From positions 477,695 to 541,694 of the forward strand of contig NZ_VLTK01000002.1 of NCBI RefSeq assembly GCF_007558825.1: a DNA stretch of 64,000 bases, in the 5' to 3' direction. The stretch comes from Brevibacterium aurantiacum (GTDB lineage Bacteria > Actinomycetota > Actinomycetes > Actinomycetales > Brevibacteriaceae). Made by a program: the position numbers and the translations under genes. The notes under the pieces are model-generated. The model did not search any database and had not been told where the DNA came from. It saw only the letters and a list, made by a program, of their open reading frames with translations. Positions 52,535 through 61,300 of this stretch are shown here, piece after piece; within the stretch, counting starts at the first letter, position 1; every line of letters starts with the position of its first letter.

Positions 52535-53541
52535 CAGGCTCCGGCTACTCGACCTGGATGGCCACCGACAAGGCGATCAAAGCAGCAGCGAGGACAATTT
52601 CGAAAGAACAAGGACGAGACTTTCACACCCTCATTCGTGGCGCCTACTTCGACCGGTTCCTCTCTCGCGTGTTCGACCAATCGCAGGGAAACCGCTGGGT
52701 ACTCAAAGGTGGGTCTGGCATGCTCGCCCGAGTCCCCGACACTAGAGCCACCAAAGACGTGGATCTCACCACCTCAGTCATGTCGATCGACGACGCCGAA
52801 CGAGCACTGATCGAAGCCGCGGCGAACGATATCGGGGACCATGCAGTGATCCGCCACCGCGACAGCCGTCCCATCGTCGAGCATGACGTGCAACCCGATG
52901 TCACAGGGCGACGAATCACATTCGAGATGCGTGATGTTCAGACATTGAAGCTCATCCACACGATTCCTGTTGACTTGGTCGTCGAGGACGGGCTGATCGG
53001 CAGGACAGAAGTAATTGATCCAGCCTCCCGAGTCATGCCGTCAAGGGGACTGCCGACAGCCCCCTACCGTCTCTACCCACTGGCAGATCAGATCGCCGAT
53101 AAGGCCAGTGCCACCATGCTTCGGTTCAACGGCCGCCCGAGCACCCGGACCAAAGACCTCGTGGATCTCGTCGTCATCGCACGCACACAATCAGTTGATG
53201 TTGACAAAATGCGAGCAGCGATACAAGCACGCTTCACGGCTCGACGTGAATCAATCCCCACACAATTCAAAGTCCCCGACGGGTGGAGTGCACGGTACTC
53301 ACAGATGACAAAGGGTGTGCCAGCTTGCCAGGGATTCGAAGACGTTCACGCAGCCGAAAAGCTCGTCGGCACATTTCTAGCGCCGGCCATCGATCCCGCG
53401 CACTCACAGGTTCGCCAATGGACACCGGCGCACGGATGGGATACGAACCCTGAGGCCCGCACGACCCCATCACCTGCTGATCCGACGGTGATCGTCCTCT
53501 CGGCGGACCGTCCTGGACCAGACGGCCCGGCCCCGAAGTAA
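52531..53541 (+). CDS. abiEii: AbiEii toxin, nucleotidyltransferase (AbiEii/AbiGii family)
   Basis: The 336-residue protein is the toxin of the AbiE pair, a DNA polymerase beta-type nucleotidyltransferase; relatives arrest growth and abort phage infection, in some cases by adding nucleotides to tRNA. Active-site features are VLKGGSGMLAR (about 57-67, KGG) and the DxD motif KDVDL (Asp77, Asp79). A later segment contains RPSTRTKDLVDLVVI, which matches family motif IV with its Lys. The C-terminal 80 residues after EKLVGTFLAP are Pro-rich. It overlaps abiEi by four bases. Confidence 0.88.
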   Translation: MTGSGYSTWMATDKAIKAAARTISKEQGRDFHTLIRGAYFDRFLSRVFDQSQGNRWVLKGGSGMLARVPDTRATKDVDLTTSVMSIDDAERALIEAAANDIGDHAVIRHRDSRPIVEHDVQPDVTGRRITFEMRDVQTLKLIHTIPVDLVVEDGLIGRTEVIDPASRVMPSRGLPTAPYRLYPLADQIADKASATMLRFNGRPSTRTKDLVDLVVIARTQSVDVDKMRAAIQARFTARRESIPTQFKVPDGWSARYSQMTKGVPACQGFEDVHAAEKLVGTFLAPAIDPAHSQVRQWTPAHGWDTNPEARTTPSPADPTVIVLSADRPGPDGPAPK

Positions 53542-53593
53542 CGGACACCCGCCGGCTCCGGCACCCTAGTTGGTGCAGTGGTTGAGTAAGGCT

Positions 53594-53620
53594 CGTCACC
53601 ACAGTGATCGTGTGGTGACG
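53594..53620. terminator. Hairpin in the abiEii-dam intergenic region
   Basis: A perfect 10-bp stem CGTCACCACA/TGTGGTGACG with a seven-base loop lies between the convergent abiEii and methylase genes. The whole interval 53542-53893 has no convincing gene. It holds this hairpin and two imperfect direct copies of a CGGCACCCTNGTNGGTGC element (around 53560 and 53787). Confidence 0.6.
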
Positions 53621-53893
53621 GGCCTCTTGTACGAAATCCTGCCGCGCTATTCGGGTAGTTGCGTTCTGCGGTTCGTTGGCAAGGGCACTGCACTCCGAGT
53701 CCGCTGTCCTGCGTGTTGCTGGGCCGCAAGCAGAGACGAATGCTGAAGGTCTGTATGTAATGAACGGGTGTGTAGCCGGGAGACGCGGCACCCTGGTCGG
53801 TGCGGTCGTTACGTTGGCCAGACAGCCCGGGTGTTGTGTAGCGGGCACTGGTTCGGGAGTTTCTGCTCTTCGGACGTTGACATCTTTCTGGCG

Positions 53894-54754
53894 TCAGGCT
53901 GCAGCAGGCCGTCTCAGTTGTGAAATGCCGGCAACAGAAATGTTGGGGCTGGTGACCATGAGTTCAGTGCCCACCCGCTTTATCGCCGCCGTGTAGTTCA
54001 GATCAAATGCGTACTGAGGGAAGCCCTGATAGAGTTCTTGAATTTGCGGGGCAAGATCGTAAGTCAGGATCCAGGGTTGTTCGAGTTTCCGCACTGTCGC
54101 GGCAAGGTCGGCGTGATCTTCCGGTCGGTAGAAGTTCGTGTATAGGCCGGATCCTTTGCCGTAGTAAGGAGGGTCTATGAAATAGACAATCCGATCTTCG
54201 CGGGTGGCCATCCCCATCAGGAACTTCTGTCCGTCTTCGCGTGTGATTGATATATGTCGCTTGTACCGAGTAATTCGTTCGATCTTCTCGATGGTGTTCT
54301 TCTTCGAGAATCGGCAGTCAAGTTTGTAGTCTCCGGCTTGCGCCTTCCCGCCAATCACACCGCCCTTGATTACACCAGATCGATTAGTGCGGTTGAGGAA
54401 CAGTGTTGCAAACGCCAGATCGAGCGAGATCTCGCCGTTCGTGCTGCGGTAGATTTCACGCTGCCGGTACCACTCGTCCATCGTGATCGGCGTATCACGG
54501 ATTCGGCGGATAAGCTCGTCGGTATCGTTGAGTATGGCGTGCCAGAGAGAGTATATTCCTGGGTCAATGTCATTAAGGACGATGCGCCGTACTACGCCCT
54601 CAAAGAGAAGCGACAGCGCAAGGCCGCCTCCACCGGCGAACGGTTCAGCGTACGTCGTCTTTCGGAGTCCGTTCCACTCCAGGAGCGGTTCAGCAAGTTT
54701 GAAGAGTGCGGTCTTACCGCCTGGATATCGTAGAGGTGAGGGTGTGATGGGCAT
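53894..54754 (-). CDS. DNA N6-adenine methyltransferase, D12 (Dam) class
   Basis: The 286-residue protein shows the D12 class motif order: RYPGGKTAL near the N-terminus, SAM-binding AEPFAGGGGLAL (36-47), LNDIDPGIYSLW, FLNRTNRSGVIKGG, and catalytic DPPYYG (194-199). It methylates adenine in a specific double-stranded DNA sequence; the recognition site cannot be read. No restriction endonuclease is recognised beside it, but a ParB-like protein and a zinc-motif protein lie directly upstream on the same strand. The segment is AT-richer than the flanking genes, suggesting separate acquisition. ATG 54754 has only a weak ribosome-binding site. Confidence 0.9.
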   Translation of the reverse strand: MPITPSPLRYPGGKTALFKLAEPLLEWNGLRKTTYAEPFAGGGGLALSLLFEGVVRRIVLNDIDPGIYSLWHAILNDTDELIRRIRDTPITMDEWYRQREIYRSTNGEISLDLAFATLFLNRTNRSGVIKGGVIGGKAQAGDYKLDCRFSKKNTIEKIERITRYKRHISITREDGQKFLMGMATREDRIVYFIDPPYYGKGSGLYTNFYRPEDHADLAATVRKLEQPWILTYDLAPQIQELYQGFPQYAFDLNYTAAIKRVGTELMVTSPNISVAGISQLRRPAAA

Positions 54755-54835
54755 TGGTCCAACTCGTCCGTGTTGCGCTGTTTCTTGGAACGCTACAGCG
54801 TTTTGGCGATTTTGGCCAGCTTCACGGAGCGACTG

Positions 54836-56245
54836 CTAAGCGGGGTCGACAGTTGCCTCTGCGCTCGAGGCTATGTATCCGATGATCGGCTCAATCTCAT
54901 CCCACTTCCTGGTCAGCGTCGCCCAGTCGGGGAAAGCAGAACCATGCGCAACGAGCCCCAGATAGTAAGCGCTGTACACAAACGCTTGATTGCTGACTTG
55001 GCTCTTCAGCAGGCCCAAGGCACCTGACTCGGCCCTTGTTAGTTGGATAGCGCCGCTGTTCTTTTCCGTCTCGATATGTTTTAGAACATTATGGACAATC
55101 TTATGAAGCTTCTCCTGGAGACTGACGTGCGTTCCACGAGTCTCTAGGTACTTGACTGAGATCGACTCCAGGAAGACTCTGACGACAAGCGCGGCTGCTA
55201 GCGGACTGTTTTTACGTAGCGACTGAAGGTCGCAGAGTATCCGCTTCAGCCTCTCATCTCGGAAACTGGGCGCGAACGAACTACGTACCAACTTCCCCCG
55301 TTTGTCGGGACGAGGACCAGGGGTACTATCAGTTGGTCTGCTTGAGTCATCCGGCTTATGTTCGGCAGCTTCGTCGCTCGACTGCTTGATCTCGCTCTGG
55401 TCTTGCTCTGGCTGATCCTGCGGGTCCGCTTCCGAATTGTTCGACACACTGGTCGCCGTGTCAGCGATGGAAACGAGATGGTCTTGCGCATACTTCACCC
55501 GATCTGCGCTGGACGTTCTGGATGTTGCGCCGTTGCGTCTCGAGACAATGTCGTCTAGCAGCTTTTTCAGACGAAGATCAAAGAGCGACCGGGAGCCCTT
55601 GTACTTGAACTGCGGATCGGACGCGCTCGTCTCGATTCCTAAGCCGTGCTGACGAACGAACGGATTCGAGATGAACCGCGTGATGGTTGTCAGGATGTCT
55701 CTTGACTGTGCTTTGGTGAGCATCCTTTGACTTTGCCCGTAGTCCAGGAGTGCCAGTGCCAACGCATTGCCTGTGCGGTCACCGTAGCGCCGGGCAAGCT
55801 GCACCGGATTCCACGGTTTTGGTCCGTTCCCGTTACCTGGTCCGGCATGTTTCCTGTCGATCCAAACGTCTGCTTCGTCTTTGTCCGCGAATACGGTGAG
55901 TTCGATTGAAACTGCGTCCGCATCAAAGTCGCGGTTCAATCGTTCGAACGCTTTGCGTTCTTTGCTGGGAGCCAGACTCGGATCGCGTAGAAGGATCAGC
56001 GCGCATAGCCGGCGGTTTCCCTCCAGGATCATATAACCCCCATTAGGCGTCTCGGTAGCACCAAAAATGTCGAGCGGACTGAGCCCCACCTTTGCGATGT
56101 CCCGAGCGAGCCCCAAGACACTTTCTTTCTCGACTAAGTATCGGATGATGTCGCGGCGAGCCATTCCGGGGTCGTGACGAGGATTATCTGGATCAAGATC
56201 CATATCGGGTAGATCATCCCAATCGACTATCACTCGTTCTGGCAT
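54836..56245 (-). CDS. ParB/Srx-fold N-terminal domain protein with helical C-terminal domain
   Basis: The 469-residue protein has an N-terminal ParB-N/sulfiredoxin-like domain with the signature ILEGNRRLCALIL (Glu75-Arg79) and a helix-rich linker domain. Some 70 polar disordered residues follow (about 280-350, Gln/Asp/Ser-rich), then a helical C-terminal domain of about 120 residues (AALVVRVFLESISVKYLETR onward) of HEPN-like or DUF4145-like appearance. The GNRR loop in ParB and its relatives binds CTP or ATP. It is not a partition ParB by context: no ParA is nearby. Start ATG 56245 follows AAGGATGG. It is 81 bases upstream of the methylase gene. Confidence 0.75.
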   Translation of the reverse strand: MPERVIVDWDDLPDMDLDPDNPRHDPGMARRDIIRYLVEKESVLGLARDIAKVGLSPLDIFGATETPNGGYMILEGNRRLCALILLRDPSLAPSKERKAFERLNRDFDADAVSIELTVFADKDEADVWIDRKHAGPGNGNGPKPWNPVQLARRYGDRTGNALALALLDYGQSQRMLTKAQSRDILTTITRFISNPFVRQHGLGIETSASDPQFKYKGSRSLFDLRLKKLLDDIVSRRNGATSRTSSADRVKYAQDHLVSIADTATSVSNNSEADPQDQPEQDQSEIKQSSDEAAEHKPDDSSRPTDSTPGPRPDKRGKLVRSSFAPSFRDERLKRILCDLQSLRKNSPLAAALVVRVFLESISVKYLETRGTHVSLQEKLHKIVHNVLKHIETEKNSGAIQLTRAESGALGLLKSQVSNQAFVYSAYYLGLVAHGSAFPDWATLTRKWDEIEPIIGYIASSAEATVDPA

Positions 56246-56387
56246 TGTCCCATCCTTATTCGATCCATCAACTAGTCCTGATCCTATCCGTGGAGCCGGT
56301 AAATGTGTCACGTTAACCGAGGTAGGATCCGTGAAAGCTGCCGACCACGTCGGCGTTGTCGCCGCTGTCCTCCCGACGATGTCTGAG

Positions 56388-57176
56388 TCAGTTGGCCAAC
56401 CGCCTTTTAAGTACCTCTTCAATCCCTGGCGCGACGAGTGTCGTGCAGACTTCATTCTGCACTGGACAGGCGTCCATGTTTGGACACACGAGTACGATCA
56501 GAAGTCGCAGCCCTGCAATGAGCTGATCATAGGACGATGCGTTGATTGTTCTGACTGCGACGAATGCCGTTGATTTGCCAATGGTCTCGGCGAGTAGCTT
56601 CGGCATGCCTGCATCAACCAGCAACGAAGTAACGTTTGCTCCAAGATAGTTGGCGTATGTTGCAGGCGAGATTGCTTTGCAGGTGTTATTCAGGACAGCG
56701 CATAGCCAATGGTTCCGGGTCAATCGGCGATGCAAAGGCAGTTGCTCAAGTAGTTGATCCGCGACGAGCCGATATTTCGAGTCGGGGTCGAGGATCAAAG
56801 CGACGACTACCGAACTTATCGCATCGCGAGCTTTCGAACTTAGGACTTCCTGATTTCGTCTGACGCGCTTTTGACGTCTGAGGTTGCCCACCGAGCTTCC
56901 CTTTACCGACGTTGAACGTTTCGCGTTAGAAAGTCCGGTCGTCGCTCGACGATCCAGTCTGGTCGAAGTTCGTGAGCCTTCTACACCTGTGGGAAGAACT
57001 GCATCTATCAGTGCAGCGGGTGATACAGATGACGCCGCCCGGCCACTGTGGTGCGGGCACGAACTAGCGTCGTTCTTACAAGGCGTTCCCTTTTTTGTTA
57101 TTGCTCCGCAAATGGCCACCAAAGCCTCCTTTGCCTTTGCCTTTCCCTGCCAACCGGCCATCACGTTCTCGCGCAT
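56388..57176 (-). CDS. Protein with N-terminal CxxxT-G-C-C-H zinc motif and helical domain
   Basis: The 262-residue protein carries CGAITKKGTPCKNDASSCPH (C..T..G..C......C..H) about 25 residues from the N-terminus, a short putative zinc knuckle that recurs in phage- and mobile-element-borne proteins. It is followed by a basic, Ser/Arg-rich linker and a helical C-terminal domain of about 150 residues with two late Cys (LVCPNMDACPVQ). No catalytic motif is recognised. The start is uncertain: ATG 57176, ATG 57161 or GTG 57188, none with a good ribosome-binding site. It is the upstream gene of the three-gene minus-strand cassette ending in the methylase. Confidence 0.65.
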   Translation of the reverse strand: MRENVMAGWQGKAKAKEALVAICGAITKKGTPCKNDASSCPHHSGRAASSVSPAALIDAVLPTGVEGSRTSTRLDRRATTGLSNAKRSTSVKGSSVGNLRRQKRVRRNQEVLSSKARDAISSVVVALILDPDSKYRLVADQLLEQLPLHRRLTRNHWLCAVLNNTCKAISPATYANYLGANVTSLLVDAGMPKLLAETIGKSTAFVAVRTINASSYDQLIAGLRLLIVLVCPNMDACPVQNEVCTTLVAPGIEEVLKRRLAN

Positions 57177-57436
57177 ACAAGCGTTCACCGTGTGGAGATC
57201 AGACTACGACACTTCAGACAGTGAGCTCATGCAAGCTCGCTTCTCAACTGATAGAGACCTCCAGCAATGACGCTTTCATTCTCACCAGTAACCCCCACCT
57301 GCACAATGCACCCAAACCACAACTCAACCGCCATAAACCCGCAGAACCAACAGGCACAGCATAGACCAACCGCACTACCTCAGACACGAGCACCCCAGGC
57401 TCCCAAAGCTACACACCTTTGGCACCAAGGTGCATA

Positions 57437-57458
57437 CGTCCCACATTTCCGTGGGACG
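57437..57458 (+). promoter_or_regulatory. Hairpin upstream of the relaxase-operon first gene
   Basis: CGTCCCAC/GTGGGACG with a six-base loop lies in the divergent interval 57177-57491. Apart from this hairpin I see nothing gene-like in the interval. It could be an operator, attenuator or part of an origin of transfer. Confidence 0.45.
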
Positions 57459-57491
57459 GTGACAAACGCTCCGCGGGGCATCCAGCGAACC

Positions 57492-58229
57492 ATGAGCATG
57501 AGCAATCAACCCCACACATGCATCGAATGCAAGGCTTCGCTGCCTGCCGAGGCCCCGAAGAGTCGCCGGTATTGCGGCATGACCTGTCGCCGACGTGCCA
57601 GCCGTCGCCGCGAGCGGCGTGCGGTGCACGAGACCGAGCTCGTTCGTCTGAAGCGTCTTCTCGATGAAGCGACCGCCCGTGAAGACCGGCTCGAATCACG
57701 GCTCGCGGCCGCGCGCGAACGCATCGAGGCCACACGCACGAAGATGCGCCGCCAAGCGGTCAAACACCGCAAACGCGAACGCCACGCCCAACGGGCGATC
57801 ATCGACCGTGTGCACACACTCGTGGCCACACGTGACCGGCTGGCTTCAGTGACCGCTGACCTCGAAGCTGCCGCTTCAAAACAAAGCGACCGGACAGACC
57901 TCGAAGTCGCAGCCCAGCAGATCGTGGATCTGCAGAAACGACTGGCCACGGTCACCGACCGCCACCAAGTACTGACCGGACAGTACGCAGAACTGCGTGA
58001 CCGGTACGCCGTCCTCGTGTCCGACTACAACAAAGCTGCCGACCGCCTCAAGGACTTTGCCCGTGACCGGCATCGTTTCCGTCCGGTCATCGAGGCGTGG
58101 GACACGTTGGCCGGTCGTCTCGCGAAGTCGGCCAAGACGACCACCCTGTCCGCCGGTGACCGAGAGATTGTCCGCATGTGGGCGACTTGGCAGACCGGAC
58201 GTGACCGTCGCCGACGGGCCGGACAATGA
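57492..58229 (+). CDS. Zinc-finger and coiled-coil protein preceding the relaxase
   Basis: The 245-residue protein begins with a four-cysteine motif (CIECKASL then YCGMTCRRR) within the first 35 residues, followed by about 160 residues of Arg/Glu/Ala-rich helix that is strongly coiled-coil, and a short C-terminal domain with DREIVRMWATWQTGRD. A zinc-bound N-terminus plus dimeric coil suits a DNA-binding accessory (TrwA-, MobC- or KfrA-like role), but no family is matched. ATG 57492 (or 57498) is used although the frame is open far upstream, because the upstream part is Pro/Gln/Ala-poorly structured. It is 76 bases from the relaxase start. Confidence 0.68.
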   Translation: MSMSNQPHTCIECKASLPAEAPKSRRYCGMTCRRRASRRRERRAVHETELVRLKRLLDEATAREDRLESRLAAARERIEATRTKMRRQAVKHRKRERHAQRAIIDRVHTLVATRDRLASVTADLEAAASKQSDRTDLEVAAQQIVDLQKRLATVTDRHQVLTGQYAELRDRYAVLVSDYNKAADRLKDFARDRHRFRPVIEAWDTLAGRLAKSAKTTTLSAGDREIVRMWATWQTGRDRRRRAGQ

Positions 58230-58312
58230 CCGCCGACGCTGTGACCGTTGACCGGTCACACCAGTCCATGACCGACCATCTGACCGTGACCGGAGGAGAC
58301 CGGACGTGACCG
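58202..58312 (+). repeat. Array of eight TGACCG hexamers at the relaxase start
   Basis: TGACCG occurs at 58202, 58227, 58242, 58249, 58269, 58281, 58287 and 58307, all on the plus strand, within 111 bases; the copy at 58249 is part of the palindrome TGACCGGTCA. The array spans the end of the coiled-coil gene, the intergenic gap and the relaxase start codon. The hexamer recurs, less densely, through both flanking genes. Iteron-like binding site or oriT is inference. Confidence 0.7.
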
Positions 58313-61300
58313 TTTCCATCTCGAAGATGTCCATCAACTACTACCTCGACCATGCCGCGACCGGCGACGGTCAGACCCGTGACATGACCGCCTACTACAC
58401 CGAGGCCAAAGCACCTCCGGGCACATGGCTCGGCAGCGGCCTCGACGGTCTGACCGGTCTGTCTGTCGGCCAGCAAGTGACCGAAGCTCATGCCCGGTCG
58501 CTCTACCAGGACCAGGAAGACCCCGTGTCCGGTCGTCCACTCGGTCGGCCACTGATGAAGACACAGGCCACACCCAACGGTGCGGTCACACCTGCCGGTC
58601 GACCGGCCAAGACTGAACGTGAGGGCGTGGCCGGCTTCGACCTGACCTTCTCCCCACCGAAGTCTGTGTCCGCTCTCTGGGCGCTGGCCGGCCCCGAGCT
58701 GCAGGGCCGCATCCAGGCCGCGCACCGGCAAGCCCTCGAAGAAACACTCGCGTGGGTCGAGGCCAACGTCATCCAATCTCGTGCCGGTCACGGGGGAGTC
58801 GCCCACGTCGCCGTCAACGGCGTCATCGCCTCCGCCTTCGACCACTGGGACTCCCGTGCCGGTGACCCGCAGCTGCACACCCACCTGGTCATCGCCAACC
58901 GGGTACAGCGTGCCTCCGACGGGCACTGGGTCACCATCGACTCCTACACACTTCACCGGCACGTCGTAGCCATCTCGGAAATGTACAACTCACTGATCTT
59001 CGACCGACTCGCAGCTGACGTCGGCACCGTCGCCGAATCGCGCACCAACGTTGACCTCGACGTCCAACAGCTCATCGAATCCGGCACAGACACCGCATCG
59101 GAATACGAACCCGCACATCGAGTCGAACTGGCCGGAATCCCCGACGAGCTCATCGAGGAATTCTCCAGCCGGTCAATCAGCATCGAGACCCGCACCGATG
59201 AACTCATCGCCGAATACACCGACACCTATGGCACGCGACCAACCCCACGCGAGGTGCTGCTCATACGACAGCAGGCCACCCTCGAAAACCGGCCCGAGAA
59301 AAACACCATCGAGCGCACCACCCTGCCAGAGAAGATGCACTGGTGGCGGCAACGCACTCATATGGCCGGTCTCGACCCGGACACACTCGTGAAGAACGCG
59401 GTCGGTCACCATGTCCGGACAGTGACCGCGGACATGCTCACCGGCGACATCATCGAACAGATCAGCCGGTGGACACTGACCGACGCATCACAGCGACGCA
59501 CGACGTTCTCCCGCGCCAACGTGCGTGCCTCGGCTGAACGAGTCCTCCGCCTTGTCCGGTGTCCGACCGTCGATGACCGTCACGCGTTCGTGGACAACAT
59601 CGTCGAACTCACCCTCGACAAGGCCGTCTCTCTGACCCCTGACCGGTCACGAGCACCCGAAGGACCGGACACCACGGTCAACCTCCGTGACCGGTCAGTC
59701 TTTGACCACCAACATCACTCCGGGGTCTACACGACCGAGCAAGTCATGGCCGACGAAGACCACCTCATCTCGCGCGTGACCGCGACCGGGGCGCCGACCC
59801 TGGCCGGACACCCAGAGCACGTCGACGTCCTCGAACACTGGCGCACCGATGACGGACACCCGCTCAGCGACGATCAGATGCGTGCCTCGAAACACGTACT
59901 GTCCTCCGACGCTGGAATTTCCGCGATCATCGGCCCCGCAGGCACAGGCAAGTCCACCACTATGGGCGCGATCACCGATACCTGGCATTCGGTTTATGGT
60001 GAGCAATCCGTCATTGGTCTCGCTCCGTCCGCGGTGGCCGCAGGTGTCCTCGGTGATGAGATCCACGTGGACACCGACAACGTGGCCAAATGGCTCTTCG
60101 AATCAGTCGGGGAGGGCGCAGCACGGCGTGCTGAACGTGTGGCCAACCTCGAAGCACGGCTGGCCACGCTCAACACGACTATCGAGAGCACGCCACATCG
60201 TGACCGGGCCAGACTCGTCCAGCAACGCGAGGGCCTGCAAGCCAACCTCGCCGCCGACTACGCCACCCAAGCTCAATACCAATTCCACCCCAACCAGCTC
60301 ATCATCGTCGACGAAGCATCCATGGTCTCAACATCCAACCTCGCTGAGCTCTCCCGCCAAGCCGAAGCCGCAGGAGCCAAACTCCTCATCGTCGGCGACC
60401 CCGCACAACTGGAGGCCGTCGACGCCGGAGGCTTCCTCGGCCACGTCGAACGCAACCTCGACCACACCACCCTCGATACCGTCTGGCGATTCAAAAACGA
60501 ATGGGAACGCGCCGCCTCCCTCAAACTGAGATCAGTCACCGACAAAGACGGTATCGCCGCGGTCGTCGACACTTACGACGAGCACGACCGCATCCACGGC
60601 GACCCTGACCACGAAGCCGCCGACACGGCCTACTCCGCGTGGAAAGCCGACCGCGACGAAGGATTGTCGTCGATCCTCATCGCCTCCGACAACGAGACCG
60701 TCTCCGAACTCAATCAACGTGCCCACACCGACCTGGTTGAGTCAGGCGACGTAGACATCACACACCAGGTCGCTCTGCGCTCCGATGTACAGGCTGGCAT
60801 CGGTGACGTACTCCTGGCCAGGCGCAACGACCGCAGCATCCGCGACTCCAACGGCGCATTCGTCGCCAACGGCACCCGACTGACCATCACAGCGATCCGG
60901 CCCGATGGCAGCGTCGAGGCCAACGTGCAGACAGGGGAAGACGGCACCCCTCCGACTATCGTCCTCGATGCCGACTATCTCGCCTCGTCTGTCGAACTTG
61001 GCTATGCCACCACCGCACACCGGTCACAGGGAGTCACTGTCGATACCGGTCACGCTGTCGTCACCCCGAAACTCTCTCGTGAACTGTTCTACGTCGCGAT
61101 GACACGCGGCAAACGCGGCAATCACGCCTACGTCGACATCGACGACCCCGAGAACCCCACACCCGAGGACTGGAACGTGCAGATAACTGCCGCCGCACTA
61201 GACAAGGACGGGCAAGTCATCGACGATCCTGCCTACTATATCAAGTCCGTCGTCTCACGATCCACGGCGGAGAAGTCCGCACACGAGGTCCACGACGATG

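Noticed and set aside
53267..53848. Minus-strand frame of 193 codons over the abiEii tail and the intergenic region
   Set aside because: It overlaps the well-supported toxin gene and covers the diverged repeats; no ribosome-binding site or recognisable domain.
54836..56245. ParB as part of a chromosome or plasmid partition system
   Set aside because: There is no ParA gene or parS-like cluster nearby, and the C-terminal half differs from partition ParB proteins.
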